A program made the position numbers and the translations under genes. Positions 36,189 through 44,366 of a DNA stretch of 64,000 bases are shown piece by piece; the stretch's first letter is position 1, and every line of letters starts with the position of its first letter. The DNA comes from Proteobacteria bacterium UBA2363 (GTDB lineage: Bacteria > Pseudomonadota > Gammaproteobacteria > Xanthomonadales > UBA2363), in NCBI GenBank assembly GCA_002344355.1, contig DDTN01000045.1:1-64000 (forward strand). The letters run 5' to 3'. The notes below the pieces were generated by a model. The model was not told the DNA's origin, made no database searches, and was given only the letters and a program-made list of their open reading frames with translations.

Positions 36189-37016
36189 TCAGTCCAGCGG
36201 CAGATGCCTGGGCCAGCGGCCCTGCAGGCGCCGGAACGTGCCCGGGGTGACGCCGGCGAGACGCCTGAACCGCCGGTTGAAGTGCGCCTGGTCGGCATGT
36301 CCGCTGGCCAACGCGACCGCGCCGAGCGGCAGGTCAGGGTTGCCGTGCAGGCAGGCCAGGCTGGCGTCGAACCGTTGCAGGTCGCGCCATTGCCGCGCCG
36401 GGCAGCCGAGCGCCGCCTGCACCCGCGCCAGCCAGGCCCGGTGGCTGAGTCCGCAGCCGGCGCTGGCGGCAAGCGTCGCCGTGCCGTCGCGAAGGGCCGC
36501 CACCGCCTGCTGCGCGGCCTGCGCACGGCGCAGGTGCGCCCGCTGCCGGGACAGGCAGTCCAGCAGCAGGTCCTCGGCGTCGTCCAGTCGCTGGCGATCC
36601 GCAGGCCTGCGGCGCAGGCGCAGCAGGGTCCGGCGCACCCCGGCAGGCAGCAGCGCGGCCAGGTCGGCCAGGCCAGCCGCCAGGCGGTCGGCCGGCACGC
36701 CGAACAGGGCGAGGCTCGCCCCGGGCCGAAGCTCCAGGCCCAGGCTGACCCCGGCATCGGCCGGCGAGCGCAACAGCGGGCCGTGCCGCAGGCCGCTCCA
36801 CTGCAGCCTCGGCAGCAGGACGCCGCGGCGGTCCTGGAGGTCGAGGTAGCGCCGCATCGGCGCACCGTGCAGGCGGAACACGATGCGCTGCCCGGGCGCG
36901 GGCAGGCTCAGCTCGCGCCGGTGCCCGGCGGCCGGTCCGGCCTCATGCAGCCACAGGCCGGCGAGCCAGGGCGCCAGTTGCCCGTGCCGGGGCGGGCGCG
37001 AGAAATGCACGGTCAC
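36189..37016 (-). CDS. AraC-family transcriptional regulator
   Basis: 275 residues from GTG 37016. The N-terminal ~90 residues (WLAGLWLHEAGPAAGHRRELSLPAPGQRIVFRLHG) match the DUF6597-type ligand-sensing domain common in one-component AraC regulators. The C-terminal double helix-turn-helix contains LPLGAVALASGHADQAHFNRRFRRLAGVTPGTFRR, the standard second motif. It probably regulates the VOC gene downstream in response to an unknown small molecule. Confidence 0.9.
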   Translation of the reverse strand: MTVHFSRPPRHGQLAPWLAGLWLHEAGPAAGHRRELSLPAPGQRIVFRLHGAPMRRYLDLQDRRGVLLPRLQWSGLRHGPLLRSPADAGVSLGLELRPGASLALFGVPADRLAAGLADLAALLPAGVRRTLLRLRRRPADRQRLDDAEDLLLDCLSRQRAHLRRAQAAQQAVAALRDGTATLAASAGCGLSHRAWLARVQAALGCPARQWRDLQRFDASLACLHGNPDLPLGAVALASGHADQAHFNRRFRRLAGVTPGTFRRLQGRWPRHLPLD

Positions 37017-37025
37017 GGACGGCCC

Positions 37026-37041
37026 CCGGCACCGATGCCGG
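37026..37041 (-). terminator. Small stem-loop downstream of the ABC transporter gene
   Basis: CCGGCA and TGCCGG form a 6-bp stem with a 4-nt loop in the 141-bp gap between the ABC gene and the AraC gene. Weak; no T-tract. Confidence 0.3.
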
Positions 37042-37157
37042 CGACCCGGCCCGGGCGGGGGACGGCGCGCGCCTGGCCTGGACGCTGGCGCACGCCGGGC
37101 CCGGACGCGGGCGGCGGCGATCCGCGCCCGCGCGCGCCGGCGGGATGACCGGCGACC

Positions 37158-38906
37158 TCAGCCACCGGTCTGCAGCCGCCACAACTGGGCATAGACGCCG
37201 TCGCGTGCCAGCAGGGCGTCGTGGTCGCCGGACTCGACGATGCCGCCGTCGGCCAGCACGTGGATGGTGTCGGCATGGCGCACGGTCGACAGGCGGTGCG
37301 CGACCACCAGGACCGTGCGCCCGCCCGCCGCGCGCGCCAGCGAGCGGGCGATCGCCGCCTCGGTTTCGTTGTCCACCGCCGAAGTCGCCTCGTCGAGCAG
37401 CAGGATCGCCGGGTCGTGGTAGAGCGCGCGCGCCAGGGCGATGCGCTGGCGCTGGCCGCCGGACAGGTTCAGGCCGCGCTCGCCGACGGCGCTGTCGTAG
37501 CCGTCCGGCAGGGCCGCGATGAAGGCGTGGGCCTCGGCCGCGCGCGCCGCCCGCTCGATCCGGTCCCGGTCCGGGCGGGCATCGCCATAGCCGATGTTGG
37601 CGGCCAGCGTGCCGTCGGTGAGGAAGGGCTCCTGCGCGACGTAGCCGATCGCCCGGCGCAGCGCCTGCCGGGGCAGGTCGGCGATGTCGATGCCGTCGAG
37701 GAGGATGCGTCCGGCGTCCGGCTCGATGAAGCGCAGCAGCAGCTTGAGCAGGGTGCTCTTGCCGCCGCCGGTGGCCCCGACCAGGCCGACCGTATGGCCG
37801 GCCGGCACCACGAGGTCGACGCCGTGCAGCACCGCGCGGTCGCCGTAGCCGAAGCGCACCCTCTGGAAGCGCAGCTCGCCGCGCGGCGGCTGCGGCAGCG
37901 CCGCGTCGCCGCGGTCGGCGGCGACCGGCAGCGCCAGCAGGTCCTCGACGCGCTGCACCGAGGTCATCGCCCGCTGGTAGAGATCGGTCATCTCGGCCAG
38001 CCGGGTCAGCGGCCAGAGCAGGCGCTGGGTCAGGTAGACCAGGGCCGAGTAGCTGCCGACCCCCAGTTCGCCGCGCAGGGTGAGCAGGCCGCCATAGAGC
38101 AGGGTGGCGACGAAGCCGGCCAGGATCGCCATCCGGATCACCGGCGTGATTGCCGCCGCCAGCGCGATCGCCTCGGCGTTGCGCTGCCGGTAGCCGGCGC
38201 TGACGCGCTCCAGTTCCGCCAGCTCGAGGTCCTGGGCGTTGTAGGCCTGGATCGTCGCCATCCCCGGCAGGTTGTTGGCGAGCCGGTGCGAGACGTCGGC
38301 GGCCGCCGCGCGGGCCGCGGCATAGCGCGGCGCCAGCCGGCGCATGAACCAGAAGGCGCCGAACACGATCGCCGGCACCGGCAGCATCGCCAGCACCGCG
38401 ACGCCGGGCGTCAGCACCACGAACACGGCGCCGACCAGCAGGGAGGAACAGGCCACCTGCAGCAGGTCGTGGGCGCCGGTGTTGAGGAAGCGTTCGATCT
38501 GGTTGACGTCCTCGTTGAGCACCGCCATCAGCCGGCCGCTGCGCTGCTGTTCGATGCGGCCCGGGTCCAGGCGCTGCAGGTGGCCGTAGCCCTCGATCCG
38601 CAGTCGGTGCTGCAGGTGCTGCGCGAGGTTGCGCCACCTGACGGCGGCCAGGTACTCGGTCACCGACTCCAGCACCCAGACCACGATGGTCAGCGCGGTC
38701 AGCGCCAGCAGCTGGTGCACCGGGTCGGGCAGGCCGAGGCGGGCGAGGAAGGAGTCGTGGCGGTTGACCACCACGTCGACGGCGACGCCGATCAGGATCT
38801 CGGGCAGGACGTCGAACACCTTGTTGAGGATCGACCAGGCGGTCGCCAGGCGGACGTCGCCGCGGCGGTCGGCGGCGTGGCCGAGCAGGCGCTTGAGCGG
38901 GTGCAT
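37158..38906 (-). CDS. ABC exporter, fused membrane and ATPase domains
   Basis: 582 residues from ATG 38906. Residues ~15-310 hold six membrane helices of the type I exporter fold (LLALTALTIVVWVLESVTEYLA, LLVGAVFVVLTPGVAVLAMLPV). The nucleotide-binding domain has Walker A GATGGGKST, Q-loop YVAQEPFL, signature LNLSGGQRQRIALARAL, Walker B ILLLDEATSAVD and H-loop VVAHRLSTVRHAD. It works as a homodimer or half-transporter exporting lipids, drugs or peptides; substrate is not predictable. The promoter has TATGCT 33 nt upstream, divergent from the hydrolase gene. Confidence 0.95.
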   Translation of the reverse strand: MHPLKRLLGHAADRRGDVRLATAWSILNKVFDVLPEILIGVAVDVVVNRHDSFLARLGLPDPVHQLLALTALTIVVWVLESVTEYLAAVRWRNLAQHLQHRLRIEGYGHLQRLDPGRIEQQRSGRLMAVLNEDVNQIERFLNTGAHDLLQVACSSLLVGAVFVVLTPGVAVLAMLPVPAIVFGAFWFMRRLAPRYAAARAAAADVSHRLANNLPGMATIQAYNAQDLELAELERVSAGYRQRNAEAIALAAAITPVIRMAILAGFVATLLYGGLLTLRGELGVGSYSALVYLTQRLLWPLTRLAEMTDLYQRAMTSVQRVEDLLALPVAADRGDAALPQPPRGELRFQRVRFGYGDRAVLHGVDLVVPAGHTVGLVGATGGGKSTLLKLLLRFIEPDAGRILLDGIDIADLPRQALRRAIGYVAQEPFLTDGTLAANIGYGDARPDRDRIERAARAAEAHAFIAALPDGYDSAVGERGLNLSGGQRQRIALARALYHDPAILLLDEATSAVDNETEAAIARSLARAAGGRTVLVVAHRLSTVRHADTIHVLADGGIVESGDHDALLARDGVYAQLWRLQTGG

Positions 38907-38939
38907 GGAAGGTGGCGGCCGGGACCGGTGCGGGCCGCC

Positions 38940-38989
38940 AGCATAGAGGCGGCCGGGGCCGCGCCGGCGCCCCGGCGGCCGGCTATGCT
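38940..38989. promoter_or_regulatory. Divergent promoter region: ABC exporter (-) and hydrolase (+)
   Basis: A minus-strand TATGCT at 38940-38945 lies 33 nt before the ABC ATG, and a plus-strand TATGCT at 38984-38989 lies 27 nt before the hydrolase ATG. The two identical hexamers face apart within 50 bp. No strong -35 elements. Confidence 0.5.
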
Positions 38990-39016
38990 GGCGCGGTCGA
39001 TTCCCGGGAGGAAGCC

Positions 39017-41170
39017 ATGTCCATGCGTACCGGCCTGCTGGCCGCTGTCCTGCTGTCCGCCGCCTCGGCACTTTCCGCCCAGCCGCCCGACGAGGCGGTG
39101 CCGGCCCCGGAGATCGACGAGGCGATCGCCGCGCCGGCCATCGACGATGCGGCGATGCCGCCGGCGGCGCTGGACGGCGATCCGCTGGCCCTGCCCGGGG
39201 AGGACGTGCCGCCGGCCATCGAATGGCTGCGCGCGCCGCGCGCCGAGCCGGTGGTGTGTCCGTTCCGCGGCCGGATCGAGTACCGGCCCGGTGAGATCGA
39301 GTGCGGCCTGATCCAGGTGCCCGAGAACCGCGAGGTCGCCGGCAGCCGCAGCATCGAGCTGCACTACGTGCGGATCGTCGCCAAGGGCCGCGATGCCGAC
39401 GGCAAGACGGTCGAGAAGCGCGGCGATCCGGTGGTCTACCTGACCGGCGGCCCGGGCGCGCCGGCCGCCTACTACGTGCAGCGCTTCAAGGACCACCGCC
39501 TGGTCGAGCGCCGCGACCTGTACATCCTGGAGCAGCGCGGCATCGGCAGCTCCAGCCAGTTCTGCCGCTTCTACGGCACCCGCAACCGCGCCGACAAGGT
39601 CCGCGAGGACTACGTCGCGCAGCAGCGCGTCGAACTCGAGCAGGCGCGCGCCTGCGCCGACCAGGCCCGCGCCCAGGGTGTCGACCTGCGCGGCTACAAC
39701 ACCATCGAGAACGCCCGCGACGTGCGTGCGCTGCGCCTGGCCCTGGGCCTGCCCGACTGGAACGTCTGGGGCATCTCGTACGGCTCGGTGCTCGGCCAGG
39801 CGCTCGCCCGGGTCGACCGCGAGGGCATCCGGGCGATGGCGATCGACGCCATCGTGCCGATCGACATCGGCGACCTGATGCGGATCGGCCGCTGGTACGC
39901 GCGCGACCTCGACAAGCTGGACGAGGCCTGCGCCGCCCAGCCGGCCTGCGCCGCCGCCTACCCCGACCAGCGCCGGCGCTACGAGGCGGCGATCGCCGCG
40001 GTGCTCGAGCAGCCGGTGGTGCTCGACGTGCAGCCGTCCGAGACCTGGCCCGGCGGGCGCGCGGTGATCCACGCCGACCTGGTTGCCGGCCTGCCGTTCA
40101 TGCTGCTCTACGAGGAGAAGACGCATGCCGCGCTGCCGGCGGTCATCGAGGGGCTGATCGCCGCCGTCGAGCAGCGCGACCCGGTGGTGTTCAAGGCGCT
40201 GGCGCTGGCCGGCGACCTCGGCGGCCCGGGCGGCAACGACTTCGGCGCCGGCATGTCGATGGCGATCCGCTGCCAGGACGGCTACATGGATGCCCTGGCG
40301 CGCCAGGTCGCCGAGGAGCACGCCGAGCAGCCGGTGCTGGCGCGCGCCTTCACCAGCCTGGAGCTGGCCGCCGAGGCGCCGGCGGCCTGCGCGCAGGCCG
40401 GCCTGCCGATGCGCACCGGGGCGGACTATGCGCCGCTGCAGACCGACCTGCCGATCGTGGTCGCCAACGGCGCCTGGGATCCGGTGACGCCGCCGCCGCT
40501 GGCGCGCTACGTGGCCGACCGCCTGGGCAACGCCCGTTACGTCGAGTTCCCGCACGCCGGTCACGGGCCGACCCGGTCGCTGGAGTGCGGCGGCGAGTTC
40601 CTGAACGCCTTCTTCGACGACCCGGCTGCCCCGCTGAAGATGGACTGCGTGGAGGAGGGCGGCAAGGCCGCCACCTACTTCGCGCCGTACTGGGCCACCC
40701 AGGCGTTCGCGCGCGGCGCCGCCTTCGTCGCCGAGCAGCCGCGCAAGGCGCTGCTGCCGCACCTGGCCTGGGCCGGCCTGGCCTTCGGCATTGCCCTGCT
40801 CGGCCTGGTCGTGCTGCTGTTCGCCTGGCTGGGGCGCCGCCTCGACCGCGCGCCGCGGCCGGCGGGCAGCCTGCCGCGCTGGGCGACCGGCCTGGCCGCG
40901 CTGGCCACGGTCGGGCACGGCGCGGGCATCGGCGTGGCGGCCGCGCTGGCGGCGCGCGCGACCCCGGCGATGCTGGTGTTCGGCCTGCCGGGCTGGGCGG
41001 TGTGGGCGGCCTGGGCGGCACCGGTCGCCGGCGCGCTCGGCCTGCTCGCCCTGGTCCTCGTGCTGGCCGGGGGCCAGGGTCGCGCCGGCAAGCTGGCCTG
41101 CGGGCTGGTCGCGCTGGCGGCGATCGCGGCCTCCGCGTTCTCCTGGTGGTGGGGCCTGTGGCCGGTCTAG
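39017..41170 (+). CDS. Secreted alpha/beta hydrolase (TAP-like) with C-terminal membrane domain
   Basis: 717 residues; the ATG at 39017 has GGGAGGAAG directly upstream. A signal peptide (~1-21) and an acidic Pro/Ala linker precede the hydrolase: TGGPGAPAAYYV (oxyanion region), nucleophile in WNVWGISYGSVLGQAL (GxSxG), a Cys-rich cap, acid in GAWDPVTPPPLA and His in FPHAGHGPTRS. This is the tripeptidyl-aminopeptidase/proline iminopeptidase-like group. After ~575 come four hydrophobic helices (HLAWAGLAFGIALLGLVVLLFAWL ... LGLLALVLVLAGG ... VALAAIAASAFSWWWGLW), which plain family members lack. The enzyme would be fixed at the inner membrane facing the periplasm. Confidence 0.85.
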   Translation: MSMRTGLLAAVLLSAASALSAQPPDEAVPAPEIDEAIAAPAIDDAAMPPAALDGDPLALPGEDVPPAIEWLRAPRAEPVVCPFRGRIEYRPGEIECGLIQVPENREVAGSRSIELHYVRIVAKGRDADGKTVEKRGDPVVYLTGGPGAPAAYYVQRFKDHRLVERRDLYILEQRGIGSSSQFCRFYGTRNRADKVREDYVAQQRVELEQARACADQARAQGVDLRGYNTIENARDVRALRLALGLPDWNVWGISYGSVLGQALARVDREGIRAMAIDAIVPIDIGDLMRIGRWYARDLDKLDEACAAQPACAAAYPDQRRRYEAAIAAVLEQPVVLDVQPSETWPGGRAVIHADLVAGLPFMLLYEEKTHAALPAVIEGLIAAVEQRDPVVFKALALAGDLGGPGGNDFGAGMSMAIRCQDGYMDALARQVAEEHAEQPVLARAFTSLELAAEAPAACAQAGLPMRTGADYAPLQTDLPIVVANGAWDPVTPPPLARYVADRLGNARYVEFPHAGHGPTRSLECGGEFLNAFFDDPAAPLKMDCVEEGGKAATYFAPYWATQAFARGAAFVAEQPRKALLPHLAWAGLAFGIALLGLVVLLFAWLGRRLDRAPRPAGSLPRWATGLAALATVGHGAGIGVAAALAARATPAMLVFGLPGWAVWAAWAAPVAGALGLLALVLVLAGGQGRAGKLACGLVALAAIAASAFSWWWGLWPV

Positions 41171-41186
41171 GCCCGGTCGTGCCGTA

Positions 41187-41218
41187 CCGGCGGCGGGCGC
41201 TTCACCGCCCGCTGCCGG
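41187..41218. terminator. Strong stem-loop at the convergent hydrolase / sigma factor ends
   Basis: CCGGCGGCGGGCG (41187-41199) pairs with CGCCCGCTGCCGG (41206-41218) around a 6-nt loop, with one G-T mismatch in 13 bp. The loop contains the stop codon of the sigma factor, and the right arm encodes its last residues. It can serve both convergent genes. Confidence 0.6.
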
Positions 41219-41783
41219 GCCGGGCGTCCTGGCCGGCGACCATCGACTCGTACAGCCACAACCGTGTCGACTGCCAGTGACGCTTGACCGTGGCCGGTGA
41301 CTGGCCAAGCGCCCGCGCGGTTTCCTCGATACTCAGGCCGCCGAAGTAGCGCAGCTCCACAAGGCGTGCGCGCTCCGGATCGACGTCCTCCAGGCGGGCG
41401 AGGGCGGCGTCCAGGTCGAGCAGATCCACCCCGGGCGACTCGGCGGGCAGGTCCACCTGGGTCAGGCTCAGCCGCTGGCCACCGTCGCGCTTGCCACGAC
41501 CGCGGCTGCGGGCGTGGTCGATGAGGATCTCGCGCATCACCCGCGCAGCCAGGGCCATCAGGTGGCCGCGGACCTGCGCGGCAGGGGCCTGGGCACCGGC
41601 CAGGCGCAGCCAGGCTTCGTGGACCAGGGCGGTCGGCTGCAGGGTGTGGCCGATGCGTTCGTGCCGGAACAGCCGGTCGGCGAGGCGGTGGAGTTCGGGG
41701 TAGAGCGCGGCGACCAGGCGGTCACCGGCGGCGGCGTCGCCGTCGCGCCACTGGGCGAGCCATTGCGTCACCGGTTCCGGCAT
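41202..41783 (-). CDS. ECF-type RNA polymerase sigma factor
   Basis: 193 residues. Region 2 is at ~15-90 (LYPELHRLADRLFRHERIGHTLQPTALVHEAWLRL ... VMREILIDHARSRGRGKR) and region 4 at ~130-185 (LVELRYFGGLSIEETARALGQSPATVKRHWQSTRLWL). The HTLQPTALVHEAWLRL block marks the ECF subgroup that is usually encoded beside Ser/Thr kinases. Here the kinase gene is divergent, 75 bp away. No anti-sigma factor is adjacent, so activation probably depends on phosphorylation or partner binding. The -10 box lies 7 nt before the ATG. Confidence 0.92.
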   Translation of the reverse strand: MPEPVTQWLAQWRDGDAAAGDRLVAALYPELHRLADRLFRHERIGHTLQPTALVHEAWLRLAGAQAPAAQVRGHLMALAARVMREILIDHARSRGRGKRDGGQRLSLTQVDLPAESPGVDLLDLDAALARLEDVDPERARLVELRYFGGLSIEETARALGQSPATVKRHWQSTRLWLYESMVAGQDARPGSGR

Positions 41784-41790
41784 GGCCGGC

Positions 41791-41796
41791 AGTGTA
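41791..41796 (-). promoter_or_regulatory. -10 box (TACACT) 7 nt before the ECF sigma gene, leaderless-type promoter
   Basis: Minus-strand TACACT, 7 nt, then ATG 41783. No ribosome-binding site fits. It is divergent from the kinase promoter 38 bp away. Confidence 0.55.
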
Positions 41797-41828
41797 GCGA
41801 GTCGATGCGCATCCGGCCGGGGCAGGGC

Positions 41829-41834
41829 TAGACT
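41829..41834 (+). promoter_or_regulatory. -10 box (TAGACT) for the kinase gene
   Basis: TAGACT 24 nt before ATG 41859, with GGGAGA as ribosome-binding site between. TGCGCA 17 nt upstream is a weak -35 candidate. Confidence 0.5.
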
Positions 41835-41858
41835 GGCGATGCGGATCGGGAGACGACC

Positions 41859-44255
41859 ATGGCCGACGAGCCGGTGTCCGAAGACAGGGTGCTCGATCTG
41901 CTCGAGCAGGTGCTCGAGCAGCCGCCGTCCCGGCGGGCGGCCTGGCTGGACGCGGCCGGTCTGGACCCTGGATTGCGCCTGCGGCTGGAGCGCCTGCTCG
42001 CCTTGCAGACGCGCGCCGACCGCTTCCTCGACCAGGTGCCGGCGGTGCCGCTGCCCGGCCTGCCCGGCGCGGGCGACCGGCTGGGGGCCTGGGAAATCGT
42101 CCGGCCCCTGGATGCCGGCGGCATGGGCGTGGTGTTCCTGGCACGCCGTGCCGACGGCAGTTACGAGCAGCAGGCGGCGGTCAAACTGGTGCGCCCCGGT
42201 GGTCCCGGCACGCCGTCCGGGCTGGAGGCGGCACTGCACGAGCGCTTCGCCACCGAGCGCCGCCTGCTGGCGCGCCTGGAGCATCCGAACATCGCCCGGG
42301 TCCTGGATGGCGGAACCAGCCCGGAGGGCCTGCCGTTCCTGGTCATGGAGTACGTGGAGGGCGCAGGCCTGCTGGCCCATTGCGATGCGGCCAGTCTCGG
42401 CCTGCGCGCCCGGGTGGCGCTGTTCCGCAAGGTCTGCGCCGGCGTCCAGGCCGCACACCGGCACCTGGTCGTGCACCGCGACCTCAAGCCGCAGAACATC
42501 CTGGTCGACGCCGACGGCGAGCCACGCCTGCTCGATTTCGGGATCGCCCGCCTCCTTGAGGGTGGCGAGGCCGGGACCGGCGCCACCCAGCTTTCGGCCA
42601 TGACGCCGGCCTATGCCAGCCCGGAACAGCTGCGCGGCGAGCCGCTGACCACCGCCTCGGACATCTTCTCGCTGGGCGTCGTGCTGTACGAGTTGCTGAC
42701 CGGAGCGCGACCGTGGTCGCTGGACGGCGCCGGACTCGTCCAGGCCGAGCGGCTGGTCAGCGGCACCGCACCCCGCCCGCTGCGCCAGGCGCTGGCCGGC
42801 GCCGACCTGCCCGACGTCGAACGGCAGCGTCGCCTGGCGGCATCCGGCCCGGACCTCGAACGGATCGTGGCCAAGGCCCTGCACCGCGACCCGGAGCGCC
42901 GCTACGAGACTGCCCAGGCACTGGCCGACGACCTCGGCCGCTGGCTGGACGGCCGGCCGGTGCTGGCCCACCCCGACTCCGCCGGATACCGGCTGGCGCG
43001 CTTCCTGGGCCGGCACCGGGCCGCCAGCGTCGCGGCCGGCCTGGCCCTGGCGGCCATCGTCGCGGCCGCGGCGGTGGCGATGGTGCAGGCCCGGCAGGCC
43101 CGGCTCGCGATCGCCGACCTGGGTCGCGTCAATGCCTTCCTGGCCGAGGTCATCAATGTCTCCAACCCCTATCTGGCCGGTTCCGAACTGACCCTGGGCC
43201 AGGCCCTGGACGAGGCGGCGACGCGGCTCGAGCGGCACTTCGAGGGTCGGCCGGACCTGGCCCTGGACATCCGCCTGCTGCTTGCCGACAGCATGCTCGG
43301 CCGGTTCCGGCTGGACTCGGCCCAGAGCCAGCTGGAGCGTGCGCTCGCCGAGGCGGGCGCCCTGCATGGTGACGACGACCCGCGCACGCTCCAGGCGCTC
43401 GGGCGGCTGGCCTCGCTGCGCAAGGACCAGAGCCGCTTCGACGAGGCCTCGGCCCTGTACGAGCAGGCCCTGGACCGGCTCGGCACGGTGGCCGCGGACA
43501 CCGCGCAGCTCGCCGCGCGCCTGCTCAACGACTACGGGACCATGCGCCTGATCGAGGAGCGCTTCCCCGAAGCGCAGGCGCTGCTGCAGCGCGCCGTGGA
43601 GATCGATGCGGCGCACCCGGGCGCGGTGCCCGAGGAGTCCCGCGCCCAGACCCTGGGGAACCTCGCCCACGCCGCGCGCGGCCAGGGCGACCTGGACCGC
43701 GCCGAGGCGCTGTACGCGCAGGTGCAGGCGGTGTTCGAGCGGGTCTATCCGCAGGGCGGGCCGTTCCCGGCCATCGTGCTGAACAATCGCGCGCGCCTGG
43801 CGCGGGCCCGCGGCGATCCCGAGGCCTCGATGGCCCTGCTCGAGCAGGCGGTCGCGATGCACCGGCGCAGCTTCGCCGGCGACCACGCACTGGTGGTCAC
43901 GCCGGTCACCAACCTGGCCATGCAGGCCTTGGACCTGGACCGCCTGGACAAGGCCGGGCCGGCCGCCGAGGAAGCGGTGGCGATGGCCGACCGCCTGTAT
44001 TCGGGGCAGCCGCACGCCTACCAGGCCAATGCCCTGGTCGCCCTGGTCGGCGTCCGCCTGGCGCAGGACCGGGTCGCCGAGGCGGCGCAGGCGCTGGGCC
44101 GCGCCGAGGCGGTCCTGGCGGCCCTGGCGGCGGCGCCGGAGTCCACCGTGCGCCGGGTCGCGCAGCTGCGCGAGAACGTGTGCCAGCGTGCTGCCGCGGC
44201 GCCCGGCTGCCCGCCCGCGGTCGCCGGACCCGTCGTGCCCGCCGGCTCGCCCTGA
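41859..44255 (+). CDS. Serine/threonine protein kinase with transmembrane helix and TPR domain
   Basis: 798 residues. After a ~70-residue N-terminal segment (LEQPPSRRAAWLDAAG) the kinase has a Gly-rich loop in PLDAGGMGVVFLARR, the Lys in QAAVKLVR, catalytic loop VVHRDLKPQNILVD, LLDFGIARLL and TPAYASPEQLRGE. All catalytic residues are present. One membrane helix spans ~385-408 (AASVAAGLALAAIVAAAAVAMV), so the following TPR-like repeats (~445-770: LQALGRLASLRKDQSRFDEASALYEQALDRL ...) should be periplasmic sensors. It is encoded divergently from an ECF sigma factor, a recurring pairing. It probably phosphorylates the sigma factor or a partner. Confidence 0.94.
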   Translation: MADEPVSEDRVLDLLEQVLEQPPSRRAAWLDAAGLDPGLRLRLERLLALQTRADRFLDQVPAVPLPGLPGAGDRLGAWEIVRPLDAGGMGVVFLARRADGSYEQQAAVKLVRPGGPGTPSGLEAALHERFATERRLLARLEHPNIARVLDGGTSPEGLPFLVMEYVEGAGLLAHCDAASLGLRARVALFRKVCAGVQAAHRHLVVHRDLKPQNILVDADGEPRLLDFGIARLLEGGEAGTGATQLSAMTPAYASPEQLRGEPLTTASDIFSLGVVLYELLTGARPWSLDGAGLVQAERLVSGTAPRPLRQALAGADLPDVERQRRLAASGPDLERIVAKALHRDPERRYETAQALADDLGRWLDGRPVLAHPDSAGYRLARFLGRHRAASVAAGLALAAIVAAAAVAMVQARQARLAIADLGRVNAFLAEVINVSNPYLAGSELTLGQALDEAATRLERHFEGRPDLALDIRLLLADSMLGRFRLDSAQSQLERALAEAGALHGDDDPRTLQALGRLASLRKDQSRFDEASALYEQALDRLGTVAADTAQLAARLLNDYGTMRLIEERFPEAQALLQRAVEIDAAHPGAVPEESRAQTLGNLAHAARGQGDLDRAEALYAQVQAVFERVYPQGGPFPAIVLNNRARLARARGDPEASMALLEQAVAMHRRSFAGDHALVVTPVTNLAMQALDLDRLDKAGPAAEEAVAMADRLYSGQPHAYQANALVALVGVRLAQDRVAEAAQALGRAEAVLAALAAAPESTVRRVAQLRENVCQRAAAAPGCPPAVAGPVVPAGSP

Positions 44256-44275
44256 AGGCGGGGGACGCGCCGCGC

Positions 44276-44292
44276 GGGCGCCGCCCGGCGCC
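44276..44292. terminator. Short stem-loop between convergent kinase and hslU genes
   Basis: GGCGCC (44277-44282) and GGCGCC (44287-44292) are self-complementary 6-mers with a 4-nt loop, 22 bp after the kinase stop. Weak alone; the 111-bp gap holds no other signal. Confidence 0.3.
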
Positions 44293-44366
44293 AGCGGCAG
44301 GCTCCGGCGCGAGGCGCGCGATGCCGTCTCAGGCGGGGAGCCCACCCTGCGCCGTCGCGCCGGCAG

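Noticed and set aside
38912..39016. N-terminal extension of the hydrolase frame upstream of 39017
   Set aside because: The ATG at 39017 has an excellent ribosome-binding site and starts a signal peptide; the extension would bury it and cross the promoter.
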